Shown in pieces: positions 36,425 to 48,277 of a stretch of DNA of 49,690 bases; position 1 is the stretch's first letter, and each line of letters opens with the position of its first letter. The DNA is from Hymenobacter sp. (GTDB taxonomy: Bacteria > Bacteroidota > Bacteroidia > Cytophagales > Hymenobacteraceae). The notes below the pieces were generated by a model. That model saw only the letters and a list, made by a program, of their open reading frames with translations. It was not told the origin of the DNA and did not search any database. Made by a program: the position numbers and the translations under genes. The stretch lies in assembly GCA_025354605.1 (NCBI GenBank), contig JANXMN010000469.1, positions 1 to 49,690 of the forward strand, read 5' to 3'.

Positions 36425-36542
36425 GGGGAAGCCGTTTAAGGTTAAGGCGACTAATTTACGATAAATATTCAATAAATAATATATTTGTTGCGCCGCTTTT
36501 GCTGCCTCCGCGAACCACAGCGCGACAAGTAGCCTCGCGTTG

Positions 36543-36550
36543 TATCTTCG
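36543..36550 (+). promoter_or_regulatory. Candidate -7 box of the metH riboswitch transcript
   Basis: TATCTTCG is one base from TAnnTTTG. It lies 11 bp before the first riboswitch stem, the right place for transcription to begin. No clear -33 element is seen. Confidence 0.5.
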
Positions 36551-36561
36551 CCCTACGCTGC

Positions 36562-36705
36562 TATCCAGAAAGACCGAGGGAACGGGCCCGATGACGTCTT
36601 GGCAACCTACCGCGAGTAGGTGCCAACTCCCGTTTCACCGCGTTTTTTGGTGAAAGAAGATGACAGCCGGAACCGCACGCCTGCGCGCGGGTTTCTTTCT
36701 GGATA
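36562..36705 (+). ncRNA. SAM-I (S-box) riboswitch upstream of metH
   Basis: Closing helix P1: tatccagaaag (36562-36572) with ctttctggata (36695-36705). The conserved core follows: gagggaacgggcccgatga, then ttggcaacct, ggtgccaactcccg, a tttcacc/ggtgaaa hairpin and gaagatgacagccgg. The ligand is S-adenosylmethionine. P1 ends 33 nt before the metH ATG and no T-rich terminator hairpin lies between, so control at translation initiation seems more likely than attenuation. Confidence 0.93.
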
Positions 36706-36738
36706 CGTGCTGATACGCCGCTATTCATCCCGAGAGAA

Positions 36739-40563
<3,825 letters not shown>

Positions 40564-40567
40564 TGTA

Positions 40568-40655
40568 CGTGGACTCTGCGAGTCCGCGCGTGAACGACGC
40601 CGCCCCGAATCTATCGACTACTAACGCCTCTACGCGCGGACTCGCAGAGTCCACG
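40568..40655. repeat. 24-bp perfect inverted repeat between metH and metF
   Basis: Arms 40568-40591 (cgtggactctgcgagtccgc...) and 40632-40655 are exact reverse complements over 24 bp; each arm is itself a small hairpin (ggact/agtcc). The right arm ends 8 bp before the metF ATG and so lies over the ribosome-binding position. Confidence 0.9.
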
Positions 40656-40663
40656 CTACTTCT

Positions 40664-41620
40664 ATGAAAGTTACCGACCACCTCGCCAACGCCAACGGCA
40701 AAACCCTCTTTTCCTTCGAGGTGCTGCCGCCCAAAAAGGGCGAGAACATCCATACGCTGTTTTCGAATATCGAGCCGCTGATGGAATTCAAGCCGCCGTT
40801 TATCGACGTGACTTACCACCGCGAGGAGTACGTGTACCGCCACCACCCCAACGGCCTGCTCGAAAAGAAAACCGTGCGCCGCCGTCCCGGCACGGTAGGC
40901 ATCTGCGCAGCCATCAAAAACCGCTTCGATGTGGACACCGTGCCCCACCTCATCTGCGGCGGCTTCACGAAGGAGGAAACCGAGAACGCGCTGATTGACC
41001 TGCACTTCCTGGGCATCGACTCAGTACTGGCCCTGCGCGGCGACCCCATCAAAAGCGAGGGCCACTTCAAGCCCGAGCTCGACGGCCACGCCTACGCCTG
41101 CGACCTCATCGGCCAGGTGGCCAACCTCAACAAGGGCGAGTACCTCGACGAGGAGCAGGACGACACTTGGGCCACCAACTTTTGCATCGGCACGGCCGGC
41201 TACCCCGAAAAGCACTTCGAAGCCCCGAACCTGGGCTCCGATATGCGTTTTCTGAAGCACAAGGTCGACCGCGGGGCCGAATACATCGTGACGCAGATGT
41301 TCTTCGACAATGAGGAGTTTTTCAAGTTCGAGCGCAGCTGCCGCGAGGCCGGCATCACTGTGCCCATCATCCCGGGGCTGAAGCCACTCACCACCAAAAG
41401 CCAGCTCACCATGCTGCCCCGGGCATTTTTCCTCAACATTCCGGAAGTACTGGCCGAGGCCATCAGCCAGTGCCGCGACAACGAGGCGGCCCGCGCCATC
41501 GGCATCGAGTGGTGCCTGAACCAGAGCCGCGAGCTGATGGCCCACGGCGTGCCCTGCCTGCACTACTACAGCATGGGCAAGTCGGAAAGCATCCGGCGGG
41601 TGGCGGCCGAGTTGTTCTAA
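40664..41620 (+). CDS. metF: 5,10-methylenetetrahydrofolate reductase MetF
   Basis: 318 residues, TIM-barrel flavoprotein. It reduces methylene-THF to methyl-THF, the methyl donor for MetH just upstream. Conserved: FSFEVLPPKKGENI (catalytic Glu), FIDVTYHREE, LALRGDPIK, FCIGTAGYPEKH, GAEYIVTQMFFDNEEFFKF and PIIPGLKPL. The 100-bp gap to metH holds a perfect palindrome, but the same strand and the shared pathway suggest joint control by the S-box. A clear terminator follows. Confidence 0.95.
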   Translation: MKVTDHLANANGKTLFSFEVLPPKKGENIHTLFSNIEPLMEFKPPFIDVTYHREEYVYRHHPNGLLEKKTVRRRPGTVGICAAIKNRFDVDTVPHLICGGFTKEETENALIDLHFLGIDSVLALRGDPIKSEGHFKPELDGHAYACDLIGQVANLNKGEYLDEEQDDTWATNFCIGTAGYPEKHFEAPNLGSDMRFLKHKVDRGAEYIVTQMFFDNEEFFKFERSCREAGITVPIIPGLKPLTTKSQLTMLPRAFFLNIPEVLAEAISQCRDNEAARAIGIEWCLNQSRELMAHGVPCLHYYSMGKSESIRRVAAELF

Positions 41621-41646
41621 GTAGTGCGTCTATTGCCCCTCATTTC

Positions 41647-41675
41647 AGCCCCGGCCACTTTGGTCGGGGCTTTTT
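41647..41675 (+). terminator. Intrinsic terminator after metF
   Basis: Stem agccccggcca / tggtcggggct around loop ctt (one G-T pair), followed directly by a T-run, 27 bp after the metF stop codon. Confidence 0.9.
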
Positions 41676-42196
41676 GCTGGCGCTTTTCCGGGTTTGGCAT
41701 GAGACGGCAGGCCCGCCGCCATTGCCTCCGGCAGAGGCCCCACACAGGCCACCCTGGTTTTGAGAATTCTGACAGAAATCCAATAACATTGGCTAAGAAG
41801 GCACCTGCCAGACATGCGCAAACGTATTCTCAGGGCATTTTATTAAGGCCGAGGAGTGAGGAAGGTGAAGGGGCAAAAAAATTTGCATGCTTATAAGGAA
41901 TATGACTTTTCGAATTGAAACTATCAAATCCGGAATTTGAGTCACGTTCCGACTGGATTGAAGCCTGCCGTATTTTCCAAGGTGGAATCATTCTTACTGC
42001 GTTGGTCTTTCAGGCATTTATGTTCGTACATCAAACAAACTAAGCAATATATCGCCTGATTATTTTTTCGCTGAAATCAACAAAAAAATATGCAGTCGTT
42101 TGAAAAAAAATAGAACATTTCAGTATCTTTCGAATCCACAAACGTTTGCGAATCGACGGACAAGCCGCTACCCACCCTCAACCCACCCGCTATACT
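41676..42196 (+). other. AT-richer gap between metF and the TonB-C gene
   Basis: About 520 bp with no firm gene. From about 41860 on it is clearly richer in A and T than the flanks. A frame from TTG 41915 to 42043 could encode 42 residues with a hydrophobic core (IILTALVFQAFMFV) but has no ATG; it may be a gene remnant. The promoter of the next gene is at 42099-42131. Confidence 0.6.
42099..42131 (+). promoter_or_regulatory. Bacteroidota-type promoter of the TonB-C gene
   Basis: TTTG at 42099-42102, a 21-nt spacer with an A8 run, then TATCTTTC at 42124-42131 (one change from TAnnTTTG). The ATG is 65 nt further on. This is the best two-part promoter match in the window. Confidence 0.7.
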
Positions 42197-42775
42197 ATGA
42201 AAAATTATATTTACTCTCTGATTATTTTATTGATTGCCTGGGGTACGGCCCCGGCCCAAGCCCAGAAGATGCGCACCACCAAATGGGAAAGCGGCATGAT
42301 GGAAAAGCGGCAGAAAATAGGCGTATGGGAATACTACGGCATTACCCCTTCGAAGGAGATGGTAGTAGTGCAGCGCTACGACCATACGAACAAACAGCTC
42401 GTGTTCTTTCGCCCGTCGGGTGACCTTGTGTTCAATACCGAAACCACCCCCGGCGAATGGAAGCGGCGCACCGTGGACCGCCCCCCGCTCTTTATCGGGG
42501 GCGACGCGGCCCTGGCTTCCTACACCATGCAGCTGCAATACCCGGAGGAAGCGCAGGAAAGAAACATCCAGGGCAAAGTGGTGATTAGCTTCACGGTGGA
42601 TACCGAGGGCCGAGCTACAGGCCACCGCGTGCTGCGCGGTATTGGCGGAGGCTGCGACCAGGAAGCCCTGCGCGTGGCCAAAACCATCCCCAATGAGTGG
42701 ATACCGGCCCAGATTGCCGGCCAGAATGTAGCGGCTGAATACGAGCTGCCGCTAACCTTTCGACTGGCGCAGTAG
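42197..42775 (+). CDS. Secreted protein with TonB C-terminal domain
   Basis: 192 residues from ATG 42197: signal peptide (YSLIILLIAWGTAPAQAQ), a short middle domain with repeated W and Y residues (KIGVWEYYGI, similar to MORN-like 'variant' repeats of Bacteroidota), and a TonB-C fold from about residue 110 (YPEEAQERNIQGKVVISFTVDTEGRATGHRVLRGIGGGCDQEAL). No N-terminal transmembrane anchor or proline-rich stalk is present. It is therefore a periplasmic TonB-C protein rather than a standard energy transducer, and its partner is unknown. Confidence 0.85.
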   Translation: MKNYIYSLIILLIAWGTAPAQAQKMRTTKWESGMMEKRQKIGVWEYYGITPSKEMVVVQRYDHTNKQLVFFRPSGDLVFNTETTPGEWKRRTVDRPPLFIGGDAALASYTMQLQYPEEAQERNIQGKVVISFTVDTEGRATGHRVLRGIGGGCDQEALRVAKTIPNEWIPAQIAGQNVAAEYELPLTFRLAQ

Positions 42776-42832
42776 TAGAGGGCTGCAAAGAACCGGGGGC
42801 CGACCTTTGCGGCCGCTTAACTTCTGCAAGCC

Positions 42833-43408
42833 ATGATGACAAAAACCCTGAATTTCGGCCGGCCGGCGGGCCGCCTCCTGCTGGGAGCCGGCCTGCTGGC
42901 CGCGCTGCTCTTAACCGGTTGCGACTCGACCCCGCGCGAACGGCAGGACGCCGCCCGCGAGGCCGGCCATGAGCTTGACACCCTGGCCCGCACTGCCGCC
43001 CGCAAGCTGGCCACCGTGGGCAAAGCCACGGCCCGCTACGACGAAGCCAACCGTGCCCGCCGCGCCCGGCCCCTCGACCCGCGCCAGCAAATGGCTATGG
43101 AAGCCAAGCTGCTCGGCCCCTACAACGGCCAGATTAATTCCCTTACCCCGCAGGACCTGCCGGCCGCCTACGGCCAGCTCGTGCGCGAAACCCGCGCCCA
43201 GCGCGCCGCCTGGACCGACCGCGACTGGGACTACGCCCGCGCCGTGTACCAGCGCCTGAACGACCAGCTGAAGCAGGTGCGCCTGGACCTGCCGGCCCGC
43301 GACGAAGTGCGGGTGCGCGCCCGCCAGGCCGAGTTCGTGGGCCTGCAGGCCGGCCACGCGGCCCAGGGTATCAAGGCGGCTACCAAGGCACCGCCGGCGG
43401 GCCGCTAA
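42833..43408 (+). CDS. Small helical lipoprotein, function unknown
   Basis: 191 residues. The signal sequence ends in a good lipobox, LLLTGC, so the protein is lipid-anchored. The mature part is rich in Ala, Arg, Gln and Glu with long predicted helices (heptad-like RERQDAAREAGHELDTLARTAARKL) and no cysteine beyond the anchor. I do not recognise the family with confidence. A second ATG at 42836 is an alternative start. It lies 26 bp before the DUF2007 gene and may be in one transcript with it. Confidence 0.75.
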   Translation: MMTKTLNFGRPAGRLLLGAGLLAALLLTGCDSTPRERQDAAREAGHELDTLARTAARKLATVGKATARYDEANRARRARPLDPRQQMAMEAKLLGPYNGQINSLTPQDLPAAYGQLVRETRAQRAAWTDRDWDYARAVYQRLNDQLKQVRLDLPARDEVRVRARQAEFVGLQAGHAAQGIKAATKAPPAGR

Positions 43409-43434
43409 GGTTCCCTCCTCCTTCTCCACCCGGC

Positions 43435-43875
43435 ATGGCAGGTCCCGACTCCGTTGTGTTTCTCGAATCGTACTACGAGCCAATGGCGGCCAACGTGGCC
43501 CGCACCCGGCTGGAGGCGGCGGGTATTCCGTGCTTTCTGAGCAACGAGAACCTGGTGTCTATCATGCCGCTTTACAGTCCTATTACCGGGGGGGTGCGGC
43601 TGCACGTGCGTCGGCGCGATGCGGAAGCCGCCCTCGCCATTCTGCAAACCGAAGCCCTGCCGCCGGCTACCGGCCCCGACTTGGCTTCATTCGCGGCCGA
43701 CGCGCCCGACCCCGTTACGCCGCGCTGCCCGCGCTGCGGGTCGTCGGATGTGGCCTGGGGAGCGGCCACGCGCAATACCTACGGGTTCTGGGAGTCGATG
43801 CTGTCGATACTGCTGCGGTATCCGGTGCGGGGCCGGCGCTACCATTGCTTTCATTGCGGGAATGAGTTTAAGTAG
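43435..43875 (+). CDS. DUF2007 domain protein with C-terminal zinc ribbon
   Basis: 146 residues. The N-terminal half (SVVFLESYYEPMAANVARTRLEAAGIPCFLSNENL, then GGVRLHVRRRDAEAALAIL) is DUF2007, a ferredoxin-like fold called a putative signal-transducing domain. The C-terminal half has paired cysteines, RCPRCGSSDVAW and HCFHCGNEF, that would bind one zinc. A Trp/Leu-rich stretch between them (FWESMLSILLRYPV) may touch a membrane. The role is unknown. Confidence 0.85.
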   Translation: MAGPDSVVFLESYYEPMAANVARTRLEAAGIPCFLSNENLVSIMPLYSPITGGVRLHVRRRDAEAALAILQTEALPPATGPDLASFAADAPDPVTPRCPRCGSSDVAWGAATRNTYGFWESMLSILLRYPVRGRRYHCFHCGNEFK

Positions 43876-44030
43876 CGTTGGGATTCCGGTGACGACTGCC
43901 CGGGAAGTCTGGCCACTTTATCCTGAACGTCCTGTTTCGGCGGGCGTCCGCTTATCGGAGCAAGACGTTCTGCGGGCTTCCTCCAATAGCCTTTATACCA
44001 AACGCCACCGAACTGACGTTGCTGCCTGTG

Positions 44031-45224
44031 ATGCACCGCTTTTCTTTTCTTACTGCGGATAGACTGCGGCCGCAGCTGGTGCAGCTGGCGCTGGCCCTGC
44101 TTCCGGTAGCGGCGGCCCACGCCCAGGCCCGGCCGGCCGGCGACGGCCTGCGGGCTGAATACTACGACGGGATGAACTTCGACCGACTGGTGCTGCGCCG
44201 CTCCGATGCGACCATTGCTTTCGATTGGCACCACGCCCCGCCGGGCCGGGGACTGCCGGCCGAATACTTCTCGGTACGCTGGACGGGCTGGCTGGTACCG
44301 CCGGTGAGCGGGCGCTACATCTTCCGGGCGACGGTGGACGACGGCATGCGCATCTGGCTGAACAACCAGCTGATTCTGGATGAGTGGCGGCCGCAGCCGG
44401 TACGCACCTTTAGCACCACCGCGAACCTGCACGCCGGGCAGGCCTACGAGTTGCGGGTCGATTACTTTCAGGAAATTCTCGACACTCGTGCCCAGCTGGT
44501 ATGGGAGCGGCCCGACGTAGTGCGCCAGCCACCAGCCGCCTCGTGGCGCAACCTGTGGGGGCTGACGGCCACCACCCCGCCACCCGACGAGCCGATTGCC
44601 ATGCGCTACCTGTTCAGCCGCAACCCCCGGCCGGCACCCGCCGCCAGTGCGGCCCCCAAGCCGCTGGCCGCCGAAGCACGACCGCCACTGCCCAAACCCT
44701 CGCCGGCCCCGCCCGCACCGGGTTTTACCACTGGCCGAACGCTACAGCTAAGCGCCGGCCGGCGAACGGCAGCAGTCCCGCCCACGGTGCTGGCTTTGGT
44801 TCCCGTTTCACCGGCTTCGCCCGTGCGCCCCGCCGCGCCTTCCGTTGCGAGGAATGACACCGCCCGGCTGGCCCGGCTGGCGGTGGGCGAAACAGTGACA
44901 TTGCCGGACCTGTTTTTCGAGCAGGGCCAGGCCCGGCTGCTGCCGGCTACCCGCACCGCGCTCGACAAACTAGCCGCCGTACTGAGCGCGCGGCCGGGGC
45001 TACGCTTCGAAGTGCAGGGCCATACCGACAACGTGGGCAGCGCCGAGTTGAACCGCCAGCTCTCGCAGCAACGGGCCGAAACTGTGTGCCTCTATCTCAG
45101 CAGGCATGGTGTGGGCACGGCTCAGCTTCAGCCGCTGGGCTACGGCGGCAGCCAGCCCGTGGCCGACAACGCCGACCCGGCCCAGCGCCCCCGCAACCGC
45201 CGGGTAGTGCTGCGCCGCCTGTAG
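44031..45224 (+). CDS. PA14-OmpA fusion outer-membrane protein
   Basis: 397 residues from ATG 44031 (a TTG four codons earlier is in frame). Signal peptide ending ALLPVAAAHAQA; PA14 domain (about 40-165: GLRAEYYDGMNFDRLV, SGRYIFRATVDDGMRIWLNNQLI, YELRVDYFQE); a proline/alanine-rich linker (about 190-280); OmpA C-terminal domain (about 285-397) with FEVQGHTDNVGSAELNRQLSQQRA and RNRRVVLRRL. The OmpA part would bind peptidoglycan and the PA14 part a carbohydrate, facing opposite ends. No beta-barrel is seen, so it is periplasmic or surface-linked. The exact sugar is unknown. Confidence 0.9.
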   Translation: MHRFSFLTADRLRPQLVQLALALLPVAAAHAQARPAGDGLRAEYYDGMNFDRLVLRRSDATIAFDWHHAPPGRGLPAEYFSVRWTGWLVPPVSGRYIFRATVDDGMRIWLNNQLILDEWRPQPVRTFSTTANLHAGQAYELRVDYFQEILDTRAQLVWERPDVVRQPPAASWRNLWGLTATTPPPDEPIAMRYLFSRNPRPAPAASAAPKPLAAEARPPLPKPSPAPPAPGFTTGRTLQLSAGRRTAAVPPTVLALVPVSPASPVRPAAPSVARNDTARLARLAVGETVTLPDLFFEQGQARLLPATRTALDKLAAVLSARPGLRFEVQGHTDNVGSAELNRQLSQQRAETVCLYLSRHGVGTAQLQPLGYGGSQPVADNADPAQRPRNRRVVLRRL

Positions 45225-45311
45225 CATCCGGAGCATTTCAACGGTGGACGGCATTGGCCGGCGCTGGCATTTTCGCGTAAGGAATGCCCCACACCTAACG
45301 CTCCTGCTGCC

Positions 45312-46292
45312 ATGCCCCCCAAGAAAACTGTACCCGCCCAACCCGCCGCCCCGAAACTCGCCGCGAAAGCCGCTGCCGCCCCCAAAACGGCTGCGGTTGC
45401 GAAGGCCACGCCCGCCAAAGCGCCGCGCCGCCCCACGGCCCACGATATGAAAGCAGCTGCCCAGAAGCTGCCCTACCCGGCCAAGCAGGCCGACATGAAG
45501 CTGCAGCCGCAGTCGACGCTGAGCAGCTACCGCGCCGCTGGCAAGCTGCTGGGCAAAGTTGCCCTCATCACCGGGGCCGACTCGGGCATCGGGCGGGCCG
45601 TGGCCGTGGCCTTCGCCAAGGAAGGCGCCGATGTGGCCATCGTGTTCAACGAAAACGTGGGCGATGCCGACAAGACCCGGCAGCTGGTGGAAGCCGAAAA
45701 GCGCAAGTGTCTGGTGCTGCAAATGGACGTGCGCGACCCCGAGCAGTGCAAGCAGGCCGTGCGCCGCACCCGCGCCGAGCTAGGTGGGCTGAACATTCTG
45801 GTGAACAACGCCGCCTTCCAGATGAGCCAGGAGAAGTTCGAGGACATTCCGGAGGAGCAGATTCGGCGCACCTTCGACACCAACATTCTGGGCTATATCT
45901 GGATGGCGCAGGCCGCGATTCCGCACTTGAAAAAGGACGACTGCATCATCAATACGGGCAGTATCGTGGGCATCACGGGCATTCCGATTCTGGTGGATTA
46001 CGCCTGCTCGAAGGCCGGTATTCACGCCCTCACCAAGTCGCTGGCGCTGTACCTGGGCGAGCGCGGCATTCGGGTGAACTGCGTGGTGCCGGGGCCGGTC
46101 TGGACGCCCAACATTCCCGGCACCATGCCGCGCGCGGAAATTGCCAAGTTCGGCCACGAGGTGGCCCTCAAGCGCCCCGGGCAACCCGAAGAGATGGCTC
46201 CGGCCTACGTGCTGCTGGCCTCGCAGGACGGCTCGTTCATGACCGGCAGCCTCGTGCACGTGACGGGCGGAAAGCTCAGTAGCGACGAGTAG
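45312..46292 (+). CDS. SDR oxidoreductase (YhdF-like) with H1-like basic tail
   Basis: 326 residues. From about residue 80 a complete classical SDR: GKVALITGADSGIGRAVAVAF, NILVNNAAFQM, the catalytic Ser (GSIVGITG) and Tyr-Lys in YACSKAGIHAL, and a substrate loop NCVVPGPVWTPNI. It matches the glucose-dehydrogenase-like YhdF/YdaD group often linked to stress. The first 60 residues are rich in Ala, Pro and Lys (KAAAAPKTAAVAKATPAKAP), resembling histone H1-type tails. ATG 45312 is the only clear early start. The substrate is unknown. Confidence 0.9.
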   Translation: MPPKKTVPAQPAAPKLAAKAAAAPKTAAVAKATPAKAPRRPTAHDMKAAAQKLPYPAKQADMKLQPQSTLSSYRAAGKLLGKVALITGADSGIGRAVAVAFAKEGADVAIVFNENVGDADKTRQLVEAEKRKCLVLQMDVRDPEQCKQAVRRTRAELGGLNILVNNAAFQMSQEKFEDIPEEQIRRTFDTNILGYIWMAQAAIPHLKKDDCIINTGSIVGITGIPILVDYACSKAGIHALTKSLALYLGERGIRVNCVVPGPVWTPNIPGTMPRAEIAKFGHEVALKRPGQPEEMAPAYVLLASQDGSFMTGSLVHVTGGKLSSDE

Positions 46293-46323
46293 CCAGTGGG
46301 TTTCAGGGTTTCAATTTGAATAA

Positions 46324-46425
46324 CATGCCGAGCGTAGCTGAGGCATCTCGCGGGGGGAAGTAATGAACGTTGTCGAACGATTGAATTACTTCTGCACGCG
46401 AGCTGCCTCGGCTACGCTCGGCATG
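46324..46425. repeat. Dispersed palindrome, CATGCCGAGC class (copy 4)
   Basis: Left arm 46324-46352 pairs with right arm 46397-46425 over 29 bp with two mismatches; an inner stem gaagtaat/attacttc continues the pairing. The right end reads gcatgacgttctttttt, as in copy 2. It lies downstream of the SDR gene and may end its transcript. The rest of the 298-bp gap holds nothing recognised. Confidence 0.88.
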
Positions 46426-46590
46426 ACGTTCTTTTTTCGGGTCTTTTCCTATGGCCCGGGCTTAGCTATAGCTGATTAGCAAAGTTTTGGGCAACGGCTT
46501 AGTCAATCTGAAAAAAAGCCCGTTACCTTTCCACTCGCGGTTTTTGCCAGGCAGCGGCACTCCACTCATCTCAATTCCCACTCCTCGTTT

Positions 46591-48006
46591 ATGGCCGACA
46601 ACTCCTCCTCATTGCTCGACCGCAGCCGCACCGTTGCGGGGCCGGGTTACAACCGCTGGCTGGTGCCGCCGGCGGCCCTGGCCATTCACCTGGCCATTGG
46701 GCAGGCCTATGCGTTTAGCGTGTTTAATAAACCGCTGGGCTCGCTCATCAGCGGCGATGCCGACCATCCGGCGGCCGGCGACTGGACGCTGGCTCAGATT
46801 GGCCTCACGTTTTCCATCGGTATTGTCCTGCTGGGCTTGTCGGCGGCCATTTTTGGGAAGTGGCTGGAGCGCGTTGGGCCGCGCAAGGCCATGCTGGCCT
46901 CGTCGCTCTGCTTTGGGGGGGGCTTTCTTATTGCCTCGCTCGGAGTGAGCTTGCACAACATCTGGATAGTGTATTTCGGCTATGGCTTTGTGGGCGGCAT
47001 TGGGCTGGGCATTGGCTACATTTCGCCGGTGAGCACGCTCATCAAGTGGTTTCCCGACCGCAAGGGCGTAGCAACGGGCATGGCCATTATGGGTTTTGGC
47101 GGCGGAGCCATGATTGGCTCGCCGCTGGCCACCAACCTGATGGCGCACTTCAAAGCCTCGGCACCCCAGGGCGTGGCCCCCACGTTTATTGTGATGGGCA
47201 TTATTTACCTGCTGTTTATGCAGTTTGGGGTCTGGACCATCCGGGTACCGGCCGACAACTGGAAGCCCGCCGGCTACGAACCTGGCGAGGAGCACAGCGC
47301 CCTCATTACGACAGGCAATGTATCGGCCGATAACGCCATCAAAACGCCACAGTTCTGGCTGCTGTGGGTGGTGCTGCTCTGCAACGTAACGGCGGGAATT
47401 GGGGTGCTGGAAACGGCTTCGCCGCTTATTCAGTCCGTTATCAAGGGGACGGCAAAGGGCCAGGGCATGACCGAGGCGGCGCTGGTAGCGGCGGGGGCCG
47501 GGTTTGTGGGCCTGCTCAGCTTGTTTAACCTGCTAGGCCGCTTTTTCTGGTCGTCGGCTTCCGATAAGCTGGGCCGTAAAGTCACATATGCCATCTATTT
47601 TGGCCTGGGAATCCTGCTCTACGCCGCGGCCCCCACGCTCAGCCACAATGCGCAACTGGCGCTGTTTGTGGTGGTGTGCTGCGTAATTATCAGCATGTAC
47701 GGCGGTGGCTTCGCCACAGTCCCGGCCTATTTATCCGACCTGTTCGGCAAGTACCAAGTGGGCGCTATTCACGGCCGGCTGCTCACGGCCTGGAGCACGG
47801 CGGCCATCGTGGGCCACCTCATTGTGAGCACGCTTACTGAGCATGCCAAAGCCTCGGGCCTGAAGGGTGCGGCCACTTATCAGCCCGTCTTCTACACCAT
47901 GGCGGGGTTGCTGGTAGTGGGCCTGCTGGCCGACTTGGCCGTAACGGCCGTGAACGAAAAATATCAGGAAAAAGGCCCTGTCACCATTCAGCCTGGTGCG
48001 CACTAG
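46591..48006 (+). CDS. OFA-family (oxalate/formate/lactate) MFS transporter
   Basis: 471 residues, 12 helices. Family blocks: GYNRWLVPPAALAIHLAIGQAYAFSVFNKPL, GPRKAMLASSLCFGGGFLIASLG, GIGYISPVSTLIKWFPDRKGVATG and GRFFWSSASDKLGRKVTYAI. The group includes oxalate:formate antiporters and lactate carriers; the substrate here is open. A 48-residue one-helix protein is encoded 33 bp downstream, as in other loci with this carrier type. The window also carries AEC and DctA organic-acid carriers, but far away. Confidence 0.9.
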   Translation: MADNSSSLLDRSRTVAGPGYNRWLVPPAALAIHLAIGQAYAFSVFNKPLGSLISGDADHPAAGDWTLAQIGLTFSIGIVLLGLSAAIFGKWLERVGPRKAMLASSLCFGGGFLIASLGVSLHNIWIVYFGYGFVGGIGLGIGYISPVSTLIKWFPDRKGVATGMAIMGFGGGAMIGSPLATNLMAHFKASAPQGVAPTFIVMGIIYLLFMQFGVWTIRVPADNWKPAGYEPGEEHSALITTGNVSADNAIKTPQFWLLWVVLLCNVTAGIGVLETASPLIQSVIKGTAKGQGMTEAALVAAGAGFVGLLSLFNLLGRFFWSSASDKLGRKVTYAIYFGLGILLYAAAPTLSHNAQLALFVVVCCVIISMYGGGFATVPAYLSDLFGKYQVGAIHGRLLTAWSTAAIVGHLIVSTLTEHAKASGLKGAATYQPVFYTMAGLLVVGLLADLAVTAVNEKYQEKGPVTIQPGAH

Positions 48007-48039
48007 GCGCGGGCTTTCACTTTCTAATTTGACTTCGAT

Positions 48040-48186
48040 ATGAATCCGCAACCCAATTCTTCGGCTTCCTCCGCGGCCGACACCGGCACGGGCGGCTCGG
48101 CCGTGCTGGCCTGGCTGTTTGTAGGCATTCCCCTAGCCTGGGGCGTGTCGCAGACGTTCATCAAGGCGCTGACGCTGTTCAAATAA
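48040..48186 (+). CDS. 48-residue one-helix companion of the OFA carrier
   Basis: ATG 48040 to TAA 48186. A Ser/Ala-rich start (MNPQPNSSASSAADTGTG) leads into one membrane helix, VLAWLFVGIPLAWGVSQTFI, with a short basic end (KALTLFK). It lies 33 bp after the carrier and before a strong terminator. Similar tiny proteins annotated as 'MFS transporter small subunit' are known beside OFA carriers. Its role as an assembly or activity partner is inferred. Confidence 0.75.
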   Translation: MNPQPNSSASSAADTGTGGSAVLAWLFVGIPLAWGVSQTFIKALTLFK

Positions 48187-48215
48187 GCGCCGTTGTCTTT
48201 TAGCAGTTTGGCGAA

Positions 48216-48245
48216 AGCAGCCGGCCCGAGGCCGGCTGCTTTTTT
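48216..48245 (+). terminator. Intrinsic terminator after the OFA carrier operon
   Basis: Perfect 11-bp stem agcagccggcc / ggccggctgct with loop cga, followed by a run of T. It ends the carrier and small-protein transcript 30 bp after the stop codon. Confidence 0.93.
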
Positions 48246-48277
48246 GTAGCCCCGCCCTTGCTCTTACCTTCCCCCCC

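Noticed and set aside
41624-41896. 90-codon frame downstream of metF
   Set aside because: It runs through the metF terminator hairpin and encodes low-complexity Arg/Pro/His-rich sequence.
41915-42043. 42-residue hydrophobic frame starting at TTG
   Set aside because: No ATG, no clear ribosome binding site or promoter at the right place and no recognisable family. It is noted only as a possible remnant.
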